A stretch of DNA of 64,000 bases from Senegalia massiliensis (GTDB lineage Bacteria; Bacillota; Clostridia; Tissierellales; SIT17), in the NCBI RefSeq assembly GCF_900626135.1, contig NZ_LR130786.1, positions 372,001 to 436,000 of the forward strand. Direction: 5' to 3'. A program made the translations under genes and the position numbers. Shown one piece after another: positions 45,555 to 55,313 of this stretch (positions are counted from its first letter, which is position 1; every line of letters begins with the position of its first letter). The notes under the pieces are model-generated. The model saw only the letters and a program-made list of their open reading frames with translations, was not told the origin of the DNA and ran no database searches.

Positions 45555-46371
45555 ATATATTCCTCCATCTGTCAATTAAACCTTGTTTCTTTTTAACATG
45601 ATGTTTGTACATATTTTGAAGTATTTGTCTAAGTGTTTGTATATCCACATATCTGGACAATTTTCCTCTATCTGCTATAGAAATAGCCCCTGTTTCTTCT
45701 GAAACTACTATAGCTAATGCATCTGATCTTTCTGAAACCCCTAGAGCTGCTCTATGTCTTGTACCCAATTCCTTACTTATACTCATATTTTCACTTAAAG
45801 GTAATACACAACCAGCAGCTCTTATTGTATTATCTTTTATTATTACTGCGCCATCGTGGAGAGGAGTATTTGGAATAAATATGTTTATAAGAAGTCCACT
45901 AGAAACAGAACCTTTTATAATATTTCCAGTTTCAACAATTTCAGAAAGTCCAGTTTCTCTTTCAAAAACTATTAAAGCACCTATTTTTTGTCTTGAAAGT
46001 GAAGCGGAGGCTTCAACAATTTCTTCAATTACATGAGAGATATCTTCCTCTTTTATTTCAATAAAAGATTTGGTGAAAAATCTGCTCCTACCTATATACT
46101 CAAGTGCTCTTCTAAGTTCAGGCTGAAAAACTATTAAAAGTGCAATTACTCCCACAGTCATAGTTCTTTCTAATATCCAATTTGTTGTAAATAGTCTCAA
46201 CCATTCACTCATTTTTGTAGCTACTAACAATACAACTATACCTTTTATAAGTTGTTCTGCTCTAGTTTCTCTAACTAAAGTATAAATCTTATAAAATGCA
46301 ATTGCTACTATTATCATATCTATTATATCTCTTAATCCTATATTTAATATAAGCCCTCTAAAATACTCCAA
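45535..46371 (-). CDS. cdaA: Diadenylate cyclase CdaA
   Basis: A membrane diadenylate cyclase making c-di-AMP. Three N-terminal membrane segments are followed by the DAC domain with DGAVII and the GTRHRAALG RHR motif, and SEETGAISIADRG. I favour the TTG at 46371 (MEYFRGLIL) because AGAGGTG lies six bases upstream; the in-frame GTG at 46380 would overlap that site. First gene of cdaA-cdaR and possibly of the sigma-54 activator gene. Confidence 0.94.
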   Translation of the reverse strand: MEYFRGLILNIGLRDIIDMIIVAIAFYKIYTLVRETRAEQLIKGIVVLLVATKMSEWLRLFTTNWILERTMTVGVIALLIVFQPELRRALEYIGRSRFFTKSFIEIKEEDISHVIEEIVEASASLSRQKIGALIVFERETGLSEIVETGNIIKGSVSSGLLINIFIPNTPLHDGAVIIKDNTIRAAGCVLPLSENMSISKELGTRHRAALGVSERSDALAIVVSEETGAISIADRGKLSRYVDIQTLRQILQNMYKHHVKKKQGLIDRWRNIYEKDRS

Positions 46372-46490
46372 ACCTAACACCTCTATACTATTTTTGTTTT
46401 TGTCTATAATAAAATTATATTACATATTGTAAAAATTTAAAACCACTAAATATAACTATATGTTATTTATGTTATATTTATGATTAAAAA

Positions 46491-46518
46491 ATTAGAGATA
46501 TCTTTAGATATCTCTAAT
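46491..46518 (-). terminator. Terminator of the CapA-like gene
   Basis: ATTAGAGATATCT / AGATATCTCTAAT stem with two loop bases and TTTTTT after it on the minus strand. Confidence 0.88.
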
Positions 46519-46522
46519 TAAA

Positions 46523-47725
46523 TTATTCTACTATCTCTACCTTTTCCATTAAATCCATAGTTTGTTTATGTGAATTTTTTAATCTTTCTATTGTTCCTTG
46601 TGACAAAGTATCACTATCTATAAAATCTGCTATAGGAAGTATTCTATATTCATCTTTACCATTTTCAGGATATTTGTATACCCAAGTAGGAATATATCTT
46701 ACATCCTCTATTATAGTTTCTTTGGTTTCTAAATCCTTTTTAAAATCGATATTAACAATTACACCATCTTCTGTATAAATATTATTTCTAGTATTTGGTA
46801 AGGTTTCTCTTCTTTGATTTGATATAAAATTTCCCATTGAATATATTATAAATTTATTTTCGCCATTTTTCTTTATTATTTCTGACCTTTGAATAACATG
46901 AGGATGACTACCTAATATAATATCTGCCCCCCACTCAAATATTTTATCTGCTAATTGCATTTGAGCTTCACTTGGTTCTCTACTATATTCATTGCCCCAA
47001 TGTATAAAAACTACTACTTTATCTGATACATTTTTAGCTTTTTTGATATCTGCTTCCATTTTATCTTCAGCAATTAAATTAACCATATTATCTAATTCTT
47101 TAGAGTTTAATCTACTATCATTTCCATTTAAACCATAAGTATATGATAAAAATGATAATGTAATATCATTCTTTTCCTTTAATATAAATGGTCTATACTC
47201 TTCTTCACTAGTACCTATATAATCTAAACCATTATTTTCTATGTTTTTTATAGTGTTTAATATTCCTGTTTTACCAGTATCTAAAGAATGATTATTTGCA
47301 GTTGTTAATATATCAAATCCTGCATATTTTAAAGCATCTATAGTAGAGTCTGGACTATTAAATGAAGGATAACTTGATACGGGCATTTCACTTCCTGCTG
47401 TAGTAGTTTCAAAATTAGCTATTGCTATATCTGAATTTTCTAAGTGAGGTTTTACATTTTCAAATACTCTATTAAATTCATATTCTTTTGTATTATTATT
47501 ATATGCAGATTTAAGTTGAGCACCATGAAACATAATATCCCCTGTAGCAGATAGTGAAAGTTCACTATGTTTTTCTATTTCTTCTTCTACTATATTATTT
47601 TCATCTTGTTCTTGACCCTTACTTTCATTTTGCTCTAATTTTTCACTATTATCTAAATCTGAACAACCAATAGTTATTGTAATAGTAAAGATAACTATAA
47701 ATAAAATTGCTAAAACTTTTTTCAA
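46523..47725 (-). CDS. CapA family poly-gamma-glutamate synthesis-like lipoprotein
   Basis: A 400-residue lipoprotein with a metallophosphatase-like CapA domain (PGA_cap). Signal peptide ending at the lipobox TIGC; then ATGDIMFHGAQ, IANFETTT, TANNHSLD with the metal-site histidine, and HWGNEYS and ILGSHPHV. It is an isolated copy without capBC, so a role in polyglutamate is not implied. Start: TTG at 47725 (MKKVLAIL) with GGAAAG eight bases upstream is preferred; a GTG at 47734 is possible. Confidence 0.87.
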   Translation of the reverse strand: MKKVLAILFIVIFTITITIGCSDLDNSEKLEQNESKGQEQDENNIVEEEIEKHSELSLSATGDIMFHGAQLKSAYNNNTKEYEFNRVFENVKPHLENSDIAIANFETTTAGSEMPVSSYPSFNSPDSTIDALKYAGFDILTTANNHSLDTGKTGILNTIKNIENNGLDYIGTSEEEYRPFILKEKNDITLSFLSYTYGLNGNDSRLNSKELDNMVNLIAEDKMEADIKKAKNVSDKVVVFIHWGNEYSREPSEAQMQLADKIFEWGADIILGSHPHVIQRSEIIKKNGENKFIIYSMGNFISNQRRETLPNTRNNIYTEDGVIVNIDFKKDLETKETIIEDVRYIPTWVYKYPENGKDEYRILPIADFIDSDTLSQGTIERLKNSHKQTMDLMEKVEIVE

Positions 47726-47740
47726 ATATATCACTTTCCT

Positions 47741-49444
47741 TTATCTTTTAGTAAAGTCCATAATGTACATAGTAATATCATCTTCCATTTGAGCTTCGCC
47801 TCTAAATTCAGTTAAATCATCGCATATTTTTTTCAAAAGCCCCTTAGAATTCAGGTAAGATTTATCTTTAATTAAATCTTTTAGCCTTGAAAGACCATAT
47901 TGCTCCTTAGTATTATTAGTCTCTTCTATTACTCCATCAGTAAAAAACAGAATTCTATCTTCTCGTCCTAATTTTATTGTTTCATTATGATAATCAGGTA
48001 CGAAAATACTTCCTAATTTACATATTGGAAATCCATCTTTAAGTTCTAATAATTGTATTTCACCATTATTTTTAATATGAATTGGATTACAATTAAGTCC
48101 TGCTGAAGAATACGTAAACTCACTTGTCTCTATATTTAAAACTCCATATAACATAACCATGTGAGTTTCTTCTGGAAAATCCGATTCATTAAACACTTCA
48201 TAAAAATCTTTTAATACTTCTTTAGGATTTAAATAAAATTCCTTATCTTCTTCAACTTCAGCATCGAAAGGTGTTAATACTCTATCTGCAAATATAGTAA
48301 GCATTGCGGAAGATACACCATGCCCTGATACATCTATTAAAAACATACCTAAATTCTTTTCATCTATTTTAAAATATTTATATGAATCACCACTTAACTT
48401 TCCCCAAGGAATATATTCAGAGTAAAATTTAATACCTAAATGATTCTCATATTTTTTAGGCACTAATGCCATTTGTATTTGTTTTGCAGCATCTAGTTCT
48501 TTTAACATCTTATTATTCATATTTTTAAGCTTATAATTTGCTATAGCCATTTCCTTTGTTTTCTGCTTTGCAATATCTTCAAGCCTAATTACATGATTAT
48601 TTAGTTGTTCTCTCATTTCAGAAGCTTTTCTATATGGATCTTTGATATTTTCAATAAATAAAACTCTAAATATAATAAAATAAGAAATAACCTTAAATAC
48701 ATGTCCTAATAAATTTATACTATCATGTACGTCTATATACATAGTAAATATTATTTCAGATGCTATTGCTATAGTTATAGCTATTAACATATTTCTAGTT
48801 AATATGCTATTTTTTTCTTTACTAGTTTTATAAATCACATACATACTTACAATTAAAAGTAACATTACAATATATTCTAATACTATTTTTGTCATAGTAA
48901 GTCCTGTCTTTTCATCAAAAAAAGTAGGAATTATACTTGAATTGTATATAACTAGATAACCTAATACAATTGTAAAAATAGTACTTAATAAAATAAAATA
49001 TCTTTTATTTACTTTAGTTATAGTTTCTTTTTTAAAAATACTTGCACATAACAACCCTACTGCCATTATAATTCTTGCAAATATCCAGAATGATGTAGCT
49101 TTTTGTGATAAATTTTCTGTAAGAAACATAGGCATACCACTATAAGATAAGAAATGCATTATATCTAAAAGACCTACTATATAGAAAGTATTAGCAAATA
49201 TAACATTTCTTATGCTATTGGTAAAATCATAAATATTGTACAATGCTAAAAATATAGAAAAGGATACTAATACACTTAGTATTTCAAATATTGTATGTAA
49301 AACTAAAAATAGTTGTTGATCTAAAAATATATTAAATACGCTACTAAATCTCACAAATATTATAATAATCATACACAGTATTGCAGTAATTATAGTGTGA
49401 AATTTAGTGACATTTGTATCTATATTAAATTTATTTGTGAACAT
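47741..49444 (-). CDS. MASE3-domain PP2C serine phosphatase
   Basis: A 567-residue integral membrane phosphatase. About eight membrane segments at residues 15-270 make a MASE3 sensor domain (HFLSYSGMPMF), followed by a coiled linker (MANANYKL-like, residues about 280-320) and a SpoIIE-type PP2C domain: GDSYKYF, LIDVSGHGVSSAM, FFTDGVIEE and EDDITMYIMD. Such proteins regulate anti-sigma antagonists or other phosphoproteins. The ATG at 49444 follows GGGGAGG. Divergent from a second PP2C gene. Confidence 0.9.
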   Translation of the reverse strand: MFTNKFNIDTNVTKFHTIITAILCMIIIIFVRFSSVFNIFLDQQLFLVLHTIFEILSVLVSFSIFLALYNIYDFTNSIRNVIFANTFYIVGLLDIMHFLSYSGMPMFLTENLSQKATSFWIFARIIMAVGLLCASIFKKETITKVNKRYFILLSTIFTIVLGYLVIYNSSIIPTFFDEKTGLTMTKIVLEYIVMLLLIVSMYVIYKTSKEKNSILTRNMLIAITIAIASEIIFTMYIDVHDSINLLGHVFKVISYFIIFRVLFIENIKDPYRKASEMREQLNNHVIRLEDIAKQKTKEMAIANYKLKNMNNKMLKELDAAKQIQMALVPKKYENHLGIKFYSEYIPWGKLSGDSYKYFKIDEKNLGMFLIDVSGHGVSSAMLTIFADRVLTPFDAEVEEDKEFYLNPKEVLKDFYEVFNESDFPEETHMVMLYGVLNIETSEFTYSSAGLNCNPIHIKNNGEIQLLELKDGFPICKLGSIFVPDYHNETIKLGREDRILFFTDGVIEETNNTKEQYGLSRLKDLIKDKSYLNSKGLLKKICDDLTEFRGEAQMEDDITMYIMDFTKR

Positions 49445-49633
49445 TAATTGCCTCCCCAAATCTTAAAATTATATACCCCTGTTAACACTACACTTATTAT
49501 ACCAGAAAAAAATACAGAACAACAGTTTTTAAAAATTAAATTTTATACTTAATAAATTTTGTGAATTAATAAATTAATGTTATAATTAATTAATAGCTAT
49601 TTAATTGCAATCTTATAACATAGGGGGAATGTT

Positions 49634-50779
49634 ATGAAAAGCGATGTAATTATTATAGAAAATAAAAAAAGAAATATTGATATTATTAAAAATTTAATTT
49701 ATGAAGAACTGGGAAGAAAAAATACTTCTGTCCATTTAGGTTTAAATGTTGAGAAAATATTATATATTGTAAAAAATAATTATATTGATTTAATAATCTT
49801 AAACTTAGATTCGAATTTAGAAGATATATTTAAAATTCTAGATAAAATAAATTACTTAATTAATAAACGAGAGTTTAATATTCCTATAATTGTCTATTCA
49901 AATTCATTTAATAAAGATACTGTTGAAAAATTATTTGAATTAGGTGCAATAGATTATTTCATTGACCCATTATCTTCAGATGAAAAACTATCAGTTCTTT
50001 CTTTTAAAATAAAAAATGCATTGAAAAATTATAAATATAATAAATACCAACTTAAAATTAATAATGAAAATAAAAAGCAATTGAAATTAGGTACTATACT
50101 TCAAAAGTCTTTAATGTTTAAATATAAAGAACTTCAAAATATAAAAATTACAGGACGATACATACCTTCAACTGCATTAGGTGGAGATTGCTACGATTCA
50201 ATAGAAACAAATGGTAAAACATGGTTTATGATAGCTGATGTTATGGGACATGGGGCAAGTGCTGCAATGGTTTCATTTATGGTAAAAGCACTTTTTAATC
50301 AATTAGCAACTATGTATAAAACTCCTAAAAAGTTATTAGAAGAAATAAACACTACTTATTATAAAATGTTTGAAAATAAAAGCGATATTATCTTTTCTAT
50401 ATTCATAGGTACAATTTATAAAAATAAATTAACCTATTCTTCTGCTGGTCATCCTTATCCCATATTTTATGATAATGAAACTAATAATACTGAATTTCTA
50501 TCCAATAATAATATATTAATAGGTATCACCCCAAATTCAAATTTTTCTCAAAAAACAAGAATTATAAATAAAGGAGATATCGTATTTTTATATACTGATG
50601 GTTTATATGAACAAATTCCTGATATGCGTGATATAAACTTAATAAATATGTATATTCAAAATAATAAAGATATCCTTATAACAAATCAAGAATTATTTAT
50701 GGATAATATCATAAAACAATTCAATGATACTGAACAATTTGAAGATGATGTAGCTATTTTAGCAGTAAAAAAGAAGTAA
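49634..50779 (+). CDS. PP2C serine phosphatase with a degenerate receiver domain
   Basis: A 381-residue protein: residues 1-125 have the receiver fold, and 165-380 a SpoIIE-type PP2C domain with LGGDCYD, IADVMGHGASAAM, LYTDGLYEQ and FEDDVAIL. In the receiver the phospho-acceptor aspartate is replaced (LIILNLDS has N57) and the conserved lysine is replaced by aspartate (FIDPLS), so phosphorylation control is unlikely. It faces the MASE3 phosphatase and may share its targets. GGGGGAA site precedes the ATG. Confidence 0.9.
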   Translation: MKSDVIIIENKKRNIDIIKNLIYEELGRKNTSVHLGLNVEKILYIVKNNYIDLIILNLDSNLEDIFKILDKINYLINKREFNIPIIVYSNSFNKDTVEKLFELGAIDYFIDPLSSDEKLSVLSFKIKNALKNYKYNKYQLKINNENKKQLKLGTILQKSLMFKYKELQNIKITGRYIPSTALGGDCYDSIETNGKTWFMIADVMGHGASAAMVSFMVKALFNQLATMYKTPKKLLEEINTTYYKMFENKSDIIFSIFIGTIYKNKLTYSSAGHPYPIFYDNETNNTEFLSNNNILIGITPNSNFSQKTRIINKGDIVFLYTDGLYEQIPDMRDINLINMYIQNNKDILITNQELFMDNIIKQFNDTEQFEDDVAILAVKKK

Positions 50780-50799
50780 GGAAACCTTACTTCTTTTTT
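50767..50799. terminator. Bidirectional terminator between PP2C and rubrerythrin genes
   Basis: AAAAAAGAAGTAAGG / CCTTACTTCTTTTTT, a 15-bp perfect stem with a three-base loop, overlapping both genes' ends. Confidence 0.9.
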
Positions 50800-51349
50800 A
50801 CTTTGTAAATGCTGTGAATTTTTCTCTTTTTGCTCCACATATAGGACATACATCTGGAGCACCATCTATAGCTGTGAATCCGCACACATCACAAATATGT
50901 ACATCTTCTATATCATAATCTTCGCCTTTATCTACTGATTTTTTTGCTTCTAAATATAATCTTTCATGTACTTTTTCTGCTTCAAGAGCATAATGCATTG
51001 AAGTTATTGCTGCTCTTTCTTTTTGCATTTTAGCAACTTCTAGATATGCAGGATACATTTGATGAATTTCAAAATGTTCACCATCTGCTGCACCTTGTAA
51101 GTTTTCAGAAGTAGTACCTATACCAAATCCACCCATTGATGCAACTAAATAATCGCCATCTACATTTGCAAGGGCAGTAAAGTGATTAGTAGCATGTACT
51201 TCTTCTGCATAAGATATTGCAATAAATAACCTTGCAACATTTGGGAAACCTTCTTTTTCTGCCTTATCAGCCCATATTCTATATCTCATATGTGCTTGTG
51301 ATTCCCCACCATAAGCAGATCTTAAATTTTCAGCTGTCATTTCATTCAT
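50798..51349 (-). CDS. rbr: Rubrerythrin
   Basis: A 183-residue diiron peroxidase that removes hydrogen peroxide in anaerobes. The four-helix domain carries the iron ligands in GESQAHMRY, SYAEEVHATNHF and EAEKVHERLY, and the C-terminal rubredoxin domain has ICDVCGF and CPICGAK. The ATG at 51349 has GGGAGGAG upstream; earlier in-frame codons do not. Single gene between the PP2C gene and the MOSC-moeA operon. Confidence 0.96.
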   Translation of the reverse strand: MNEMTAENLRSAYGGESQAHMRYRIWADKAEKEGFPNVARLFIAISYAEEVHATNHFTALANVDGDYLVASMGGFGIGTTSENLQGAADGEHFEIHQMYPAYLEVAKMQKERAAITSMHYALEAEKVHERLYLEAKKSVDKGEDYDIEDVHICDVCGFTAIDGAPDVCPICGAKREKFTAFTK

Positions 51350-51433
51350 AATAAAACTCCTCCCTTTAATGTTAATAATATATCTTGCCAATAATCTTAT
51401 ACCCAGAATATCTTTATAAAAACATATATCATA

Positions 51434-51865
51434 TTAAATAAATAATTTTTTTACAATGTCTCCTACTTTTATTTCTCCAGTTTTTATTACTGTTGCAAAA
51501 GCTACATTGTATTTCAAAATGCATTCCTCTTTTTCTTTGATTAATACACATTCATCAAAACATCTTTTCCCCACTTTTTTTAGCTGGATAATTGCATTTC
51601 CTATTTCAAATTTTTGATTTTCATTTAATAATTTCCCATCTATTCCTTCCAGAAGAATATTTTCATAAAATTTTTTTATACATAGACCTCTATAGTCTTT
51701 TTTTCTTATTTCTTTTTTACTATTTATAAAAAGAATAGATACCTGTCGTTTTCCTATATTATAATTAAGGTCATCTACGATACCTTTGTTTTCTATAAGA
51801 TATAATTTATTAGTTTTATTAACTTTTCCAAATTCATCTTTATATTTAAGTTCAATTATACTCAA
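51434..51865 (-). CDS. MOSC domain-containing protein
   Basis: A 143-residue MOSC domain, the fold found at the C-terminus of molybdenum cofactor sulfurases. The typical strand with KRCFDECVLIKEKEECILKY and the final IKTGEIKVGDIV are present; the cysteine in CFDEC is the likely active residue. It probably handles sulfur or persulfide for the pyranopterin cofactor of the AOR in the same operon. TTG start overlapping the stop of the moeA fusion by four bases. Confidence 0.9.
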   Translation of the reverse strand: MSIIELKYKDEFGKVNKTNKLYLIENKGIVDDLNYNIGKRQVSILFINSKKEIRKKDYRGLCIKKFYENILLEGIDGKLLNENQKFEIGNAIIQLKKVGKRCFDECVLIKEKEECILKYNVAFATVIKTGEIKVGDIVKKLFI

Positions 51866-53748
51866 TCTATCATCACTAATTCACCTGAATTTTCTAAACT
51901 ATAACCTCCAAGGTTTTCAACTCTTTGTTTGAATTCTTCTGATTTTAATGTATCTATGAATTTTTTTATAATGACATTTTCTAAATCTTTTTCTCTAACT
52001 AAAAAATCATAATCTTCATCTGTGACTTTTATAAAATCTAATTCTAAAGCTTTTGCAGCTGAATATATTCCAATTCCTACATCTGCTCCTCCTGTTTTAA
52101 TCCCTGTAGCTACAGCCATATGAGTATTTAATTCTCTTTTATATCCTTTTATATCTTCTGGTTTTATATTATTTAATTTCAAATTATAATCAAATAATAC
52201 TCTAGTTCCTGCTCCTCTTTGTCTATTTATATAGGATATATCTTTTCTTTTTAAATCATTAAAGTCTTTTATGTTTTTAGGATTCCCCTTTTGAACAATA
52301 AATCCTTGTTCTCTCTTAACCCCTTTTATAAGTGCCATCTTTTCATCTTTAAAATATTTTTTCACATAACTAATATTATATTCCCCTGTGTTTTCATCTA
52401 AAAGATGTATTGGAGATATATGACACTCTCCTCTTTTAATAGAAAGTATTCCACCCATACTTCCGACATGCCCTGAAGTTAATCTAATCATATCTCCTAA
52501 AATATCCATTATTAAATCATGACTTCCTATTGAAACCATAGTATTTTCTATTCTATTAAGAGGTTTATATAATTCTACCTCTATTTCATCCCCTGCTTCT
52601 ACTCCTTCTATATTTCTAGGTATAATTGCTACCCCATCAGCTTTTACCAAACTCATAGTAGCCCCTGCATTACTAGAAAGTGGAGTTGCTATTAACTTAT
52701 CTCCTACAAACCCAAGGGTAACTCTAACTAATTCTTCATTTTTAAAAGAGGATACTATTCTTTTTGAAATTTTAGCACTTATTATATCTCTTTTAACTTC
52801 ATATTCTCCAAAAAAATATTTTATTAATGGTTTTACAAATTTATCAAATACTAAATATGACGACACAGGATATCCTGGAATACCTATTACTGGTTTTTTA
52901 TTTATTATTCCAAGTATAGTAGGTTTCCCTGGTTTCATAGCTATACCATGAACTATTAATTGTCCTAATTCTTCTATTAAGTTTACAGTATAATCTTTAG
53001 AACCTGCAGATGATCCTGCATTTATAAGCAAAATATCATTTTCTTCTATACCTTTTAACACAGCTTTTTTTAGTAAATTATAGTCATCTTTTACTGGAGA
53101 ATATCTATTAGGAATTGCTCCTAATTTTTCTATTTCTGATTTAAATACTCTTGAATTAGAATCTATAATTTTACCTTCTTTTAAATCTGTTATGTTTTCT
53201 ATAATTTCTGTACCAGTTGGTATAATTCCAACTTTAGGTTTTTTATAAACCTTTATCTTCTCTATCCCACCTGATAAAAGAGCACCTAAATCTAAAGGAC
53301 GTATTTTATGCTTAGATGGTATTATCATTTCTGTTGCAACAATATCTTCTCCAATTTGGCGTATATGTTGCCAAGGATAAGCAGATTTTAATATTTTAAC
53401 TTTACAATCTTTTAATTCTATTACATCTTCTATCATAATTACTGAATCATATGGCTCTTTTATTATATTGCCAGTATTAATATACAAAAAATCTTTATTC
53501 TCTTCTAATACAATAGGACTTATTTCTGTAGCTTCTATAGTATCACCTGATTTTACAGCAATCCCATCCATAGCTGCTGCATTATAATTTGGTGAAGAAT
53601 ATTTTGCATATATAGGTTCATATGTTACTCTATCTACTGAATCAACTACATCTATTTCTTCACATTCAAATTTTATATTCAATTTTTTATAATACTTAAT
53701 TTTAGCTTCTTCTACAGCAATATTATCTATATAAGTATTTCTTTTCAT
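51862..53748 (-). CDS. MoeA fused to a LysR/PBP-type substrate-binding domain
   Basis: A 628-residue protein: residues 1-400 are MoeA (molybdopterin molybdenumtransferase, VRVYVDSVDR-like start, AAMDGIA, GTEI and GAIPNRYSP segments), and the last 220 residues are a periplasmic-binding-protein-like domain related to the ModE/LysR effector type (SGHVGSMGGILS, RQRGAGTRVLFDYNL, AVATGIKTGGADVGIG). The domain may bind tungstate, molybdate or a precursor and control insertion. This fusion is known in clostridia and archaea. In an operon with another MoeA, MoaD, MOSC and AOR. Confidence 0.92.
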   Translation of the reverse strand: MKRNTYIDNIAVEEAKIKYYKKLNIKFECEEIDVVDSVDRVTYEPIYAKYSSPNYNAAAMDGIAVKSGDTIEATEISPIVLEENKDFLYINTGNIIKEPYDSVIMIEDVIELKDCKVKILKSAYPWQHIRQIGEDIVATEMIIPSKHKIRPLDLGALLSGGIEKIKVYKKPKVGIIPTGTEIIENITDLKEGKIIDSNSRVFKSEIEKLGAIPNRYSPVKDDYNLLKKAVLKGIEENDILLINAGSSAGSKDYTVNLIEELGQLIVHGIAMKPGKPTILGIINKKPVIGIPGYPVSSYLVFDKFVKPLIKYFFGEYEVKRDIISAKISKRIVSSFKNEELVRVTLGFVGDKLIATPLSSNAGATMSLVKADGVAIIPRNIEGVEAGDEIEVELYKPLNRIENTMVSIGSHDLIMDILGDMIRLTSGHVGSMGGILSIKRGECHISPIHLLDENTGEYNISYVKKYFKDEKMALIKGVKREQGFIVQKGNPKNIKDFNDLKRKDISYINRQRGAGTRVLFDYNLKLNNIKPEDIKGYKRELNTHMAVATGIKTGGADVGIGIYSAAKALELDFIKVTDEDYDFLVREKDLENVIIKKFIDTLKSEEFKQRVENLGGYSLENSGELVMID

Positions 53749-53760
53749 ATTTTACATCTC

Positions 53761-54987
53761 CTATAATAAATATACCTTTCTTGTTTCCCCTTTATTTATA
53801 CCTTCTTCATATTCATCAATTATTATGTAACCATTAGAATTTGATAATAAACTTATCATACCCGATTTACCAAAACTAGGAGATATGTGATATTCATCTT
53901 CATGTTTTTTTATGTTCACCATTTGATAAGTCTTTTTTCCAGGAGATGAAGCAAAATTATAATCTACTTTTGCTAATATACTTGGAATTATTTTTTCTAC
54001 ATTAAGTTTTTTGTATATAAAATATTCTACTAAAGCTTTAAATATAACTATAGATGATACAGGATGCCCTGGAAGCCCCACTACTAACTTATTCTTAATC
54101 TTTCCTATTATAGTAGGTTTCCCAGGTTTTATAGATATACCATGTACAAAAACTTCACTATCATCAAATGAATTTATAACATTATAAGTGTAATCTCTAG
54201 TTCCTACAGAACTTCCTCCTGAAATAAGTAAAATATCAGAAATTCCTAATGCTCTATTTACTTCATCTTTTAATATACTATAATTATCTTTTACTATAGA
54301 TTTTCCTACCACTTCACAATTAATATTTTCTATAGAGCTTTTAAGAGTATAAGAATTTATATCTCTAATTTTACCAATACTTAATTCCTCGTGAATATCT
54401 ATTATTTCATCTCCAGTAGAGATTATAAAAAACTTTGGTTTTTTATATACTTCTAAACTTTTTATTCCAAGTGCTGCCATAACACCTATATCTTCAGGAT
54501 TTAATGCTTTTTTCTTTTTAAGTGCTATATTTCCTTTTTTTATATCATCACCTTTAAATATTATATTTTCTCCCTTGGATATAGCTTTTTGTATCAACAG
54601 AGTATGTTCATCCATCTTTTCAGTATTTTCTATCATAATTACTCCATCTGCACCTTCAGGAATCATGCCCCCTGTAGGTACAGATATGGCTTCTCCTGAA
54701 TTAACTTCTAAATCAGTATACTCTCCCATTTCTACTTGTCCTACAATATTTAATATACTTGGTATAGAATCGTTTGCCCCATGACTATCATTTACTTTAA
54801 TAGCATATCCATCAACAGTTGAACGATTAAATTCAGGCACATTAATAGAAGAATATAAGTCCTTAGATAATATTCTTCTATTAGCATTTAAAATATCTAC
54901 TTTTTCTGTTTGAAATGTAAAATCTTTAAATTTTTCTAAAGTAAGTTCCCTTGCTCTCTCTACTGTTACTGCATTAAAAAAATCCAT
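53761..54987 (-). CDS. moeA: Molybdopterin molybdenumtransferase MoeA
   Basis: A 408-residue MoeA that inserts the metal into pyranopterin. The conserved NRSTVDGYAI near residue 55, PTGGMIPEGADGVIMIE near 110, FIISTGDEI near 190 and GHPVSSIVIFK near 310 are all visible. It is the second MoeA in the operon: in organisms with AOR, paired MoeA proteins are thought to separate tungsten from molybdenum insertion. Spacing of 12 bases to the fusion gene. Confidence 0.93.
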   Translation of the reverse strand: MDFFNAVTVERARELTLEKFKDFTFQTEKVDILNANRRILSKDLYSSINVPEFNRSTVDGYAIKVNDSHGANDSIPSILNIVGQVEMGEYTDLEVNSGEAISVPTGGMIPEGADGVIMIENTEKMDEHTLLIQKAISKGENIIFKGDDIKKGNIALKKKKALNPEDIGVMAALGIKSLEVYKKPKFFIISTGDEIIDIHEELSIGKIRDINSYTLKSSIENINCEVVGKSIVKDNYSILKDEVNRALGISDILLISGGSSVGTRDYTYNVINSFDDSEVFVHGISIKPGKPTIIGKIKNKLVVGLPGHPVSSIVIFKALVEYFIYKKLNVEKIIPSILAKVDYNFASSPGKKTYQMVNIKKHEDEYHISPSFGKSGMISLLSNSNGYIIIDEYEEGINKGETRKVYLL

Positions 54988-55041
54988 TTAATCACTCTCT
55001 TCTTTATGCTTTAATTAATTATATCACAATTTTCCGAATTT

Positions 55042-55266
55042 TTAACCCCCACCTACTGGTGGAAATAAGGAAATAATATCTCCATTTTTAACTTCTCTAT
55101 CAAGGGATCCATCTATTCCATTTAAAAGACCAAGACTTACTTCATTTTCATTAATTTCTAATTTTTTTACTATATCTTTTATAGTAGTTTCTTCTTCAAT
55201 TTCTAAAAAATACTTTTTATCTCTTCCTTCTCTAAATGTAGCAAAAAGCCTAACTTCTATATTCAT
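55042..55266 (-). CDS. moaD: MoaD/ThiS-family sulfur carrier
   Basis: A 74-residue ubiquitin-like protein ending in VGGG, with the GG terminus needed for adenylation and thiocarboxylation. LFATFREGRDKKYFLEIEEE is typical of MoaD. It would carry sulfur to the dithiolene of the pyranopterin cofactor used by the neighbouring AOR. Starts 25 bases after the hairpin that follows aor. Confidence 0.9.
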   Translation of the reverse strand: MNIEVRLFATFREGRDKKYFLEIEEETTIKDIVKKLEINENEVSLGLLNGIDGSLDREVKNGDIISLFPPVGGG

Positions 55267-55290
55267 AATATTGTTACCTCCTAAAATATC

Positions 55291-55310
55291 AAGGTCCCCT
55301 ATGGGACCTT
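55291..55310 (-). terminator. Hairpin between aor and moaD
   Basis: AAGGTCCC / GGGACCTT, an eight-base GC-richer stem with a four-base loop directly after the aor stop. The following bases are GATATTTT on the minus strand, so it may be a partial terminator or stabiliser of aor mRNA that lowers moaD expression relative to aor. Confidence 0.55.
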
Positions 55311-55313
55311 GTA

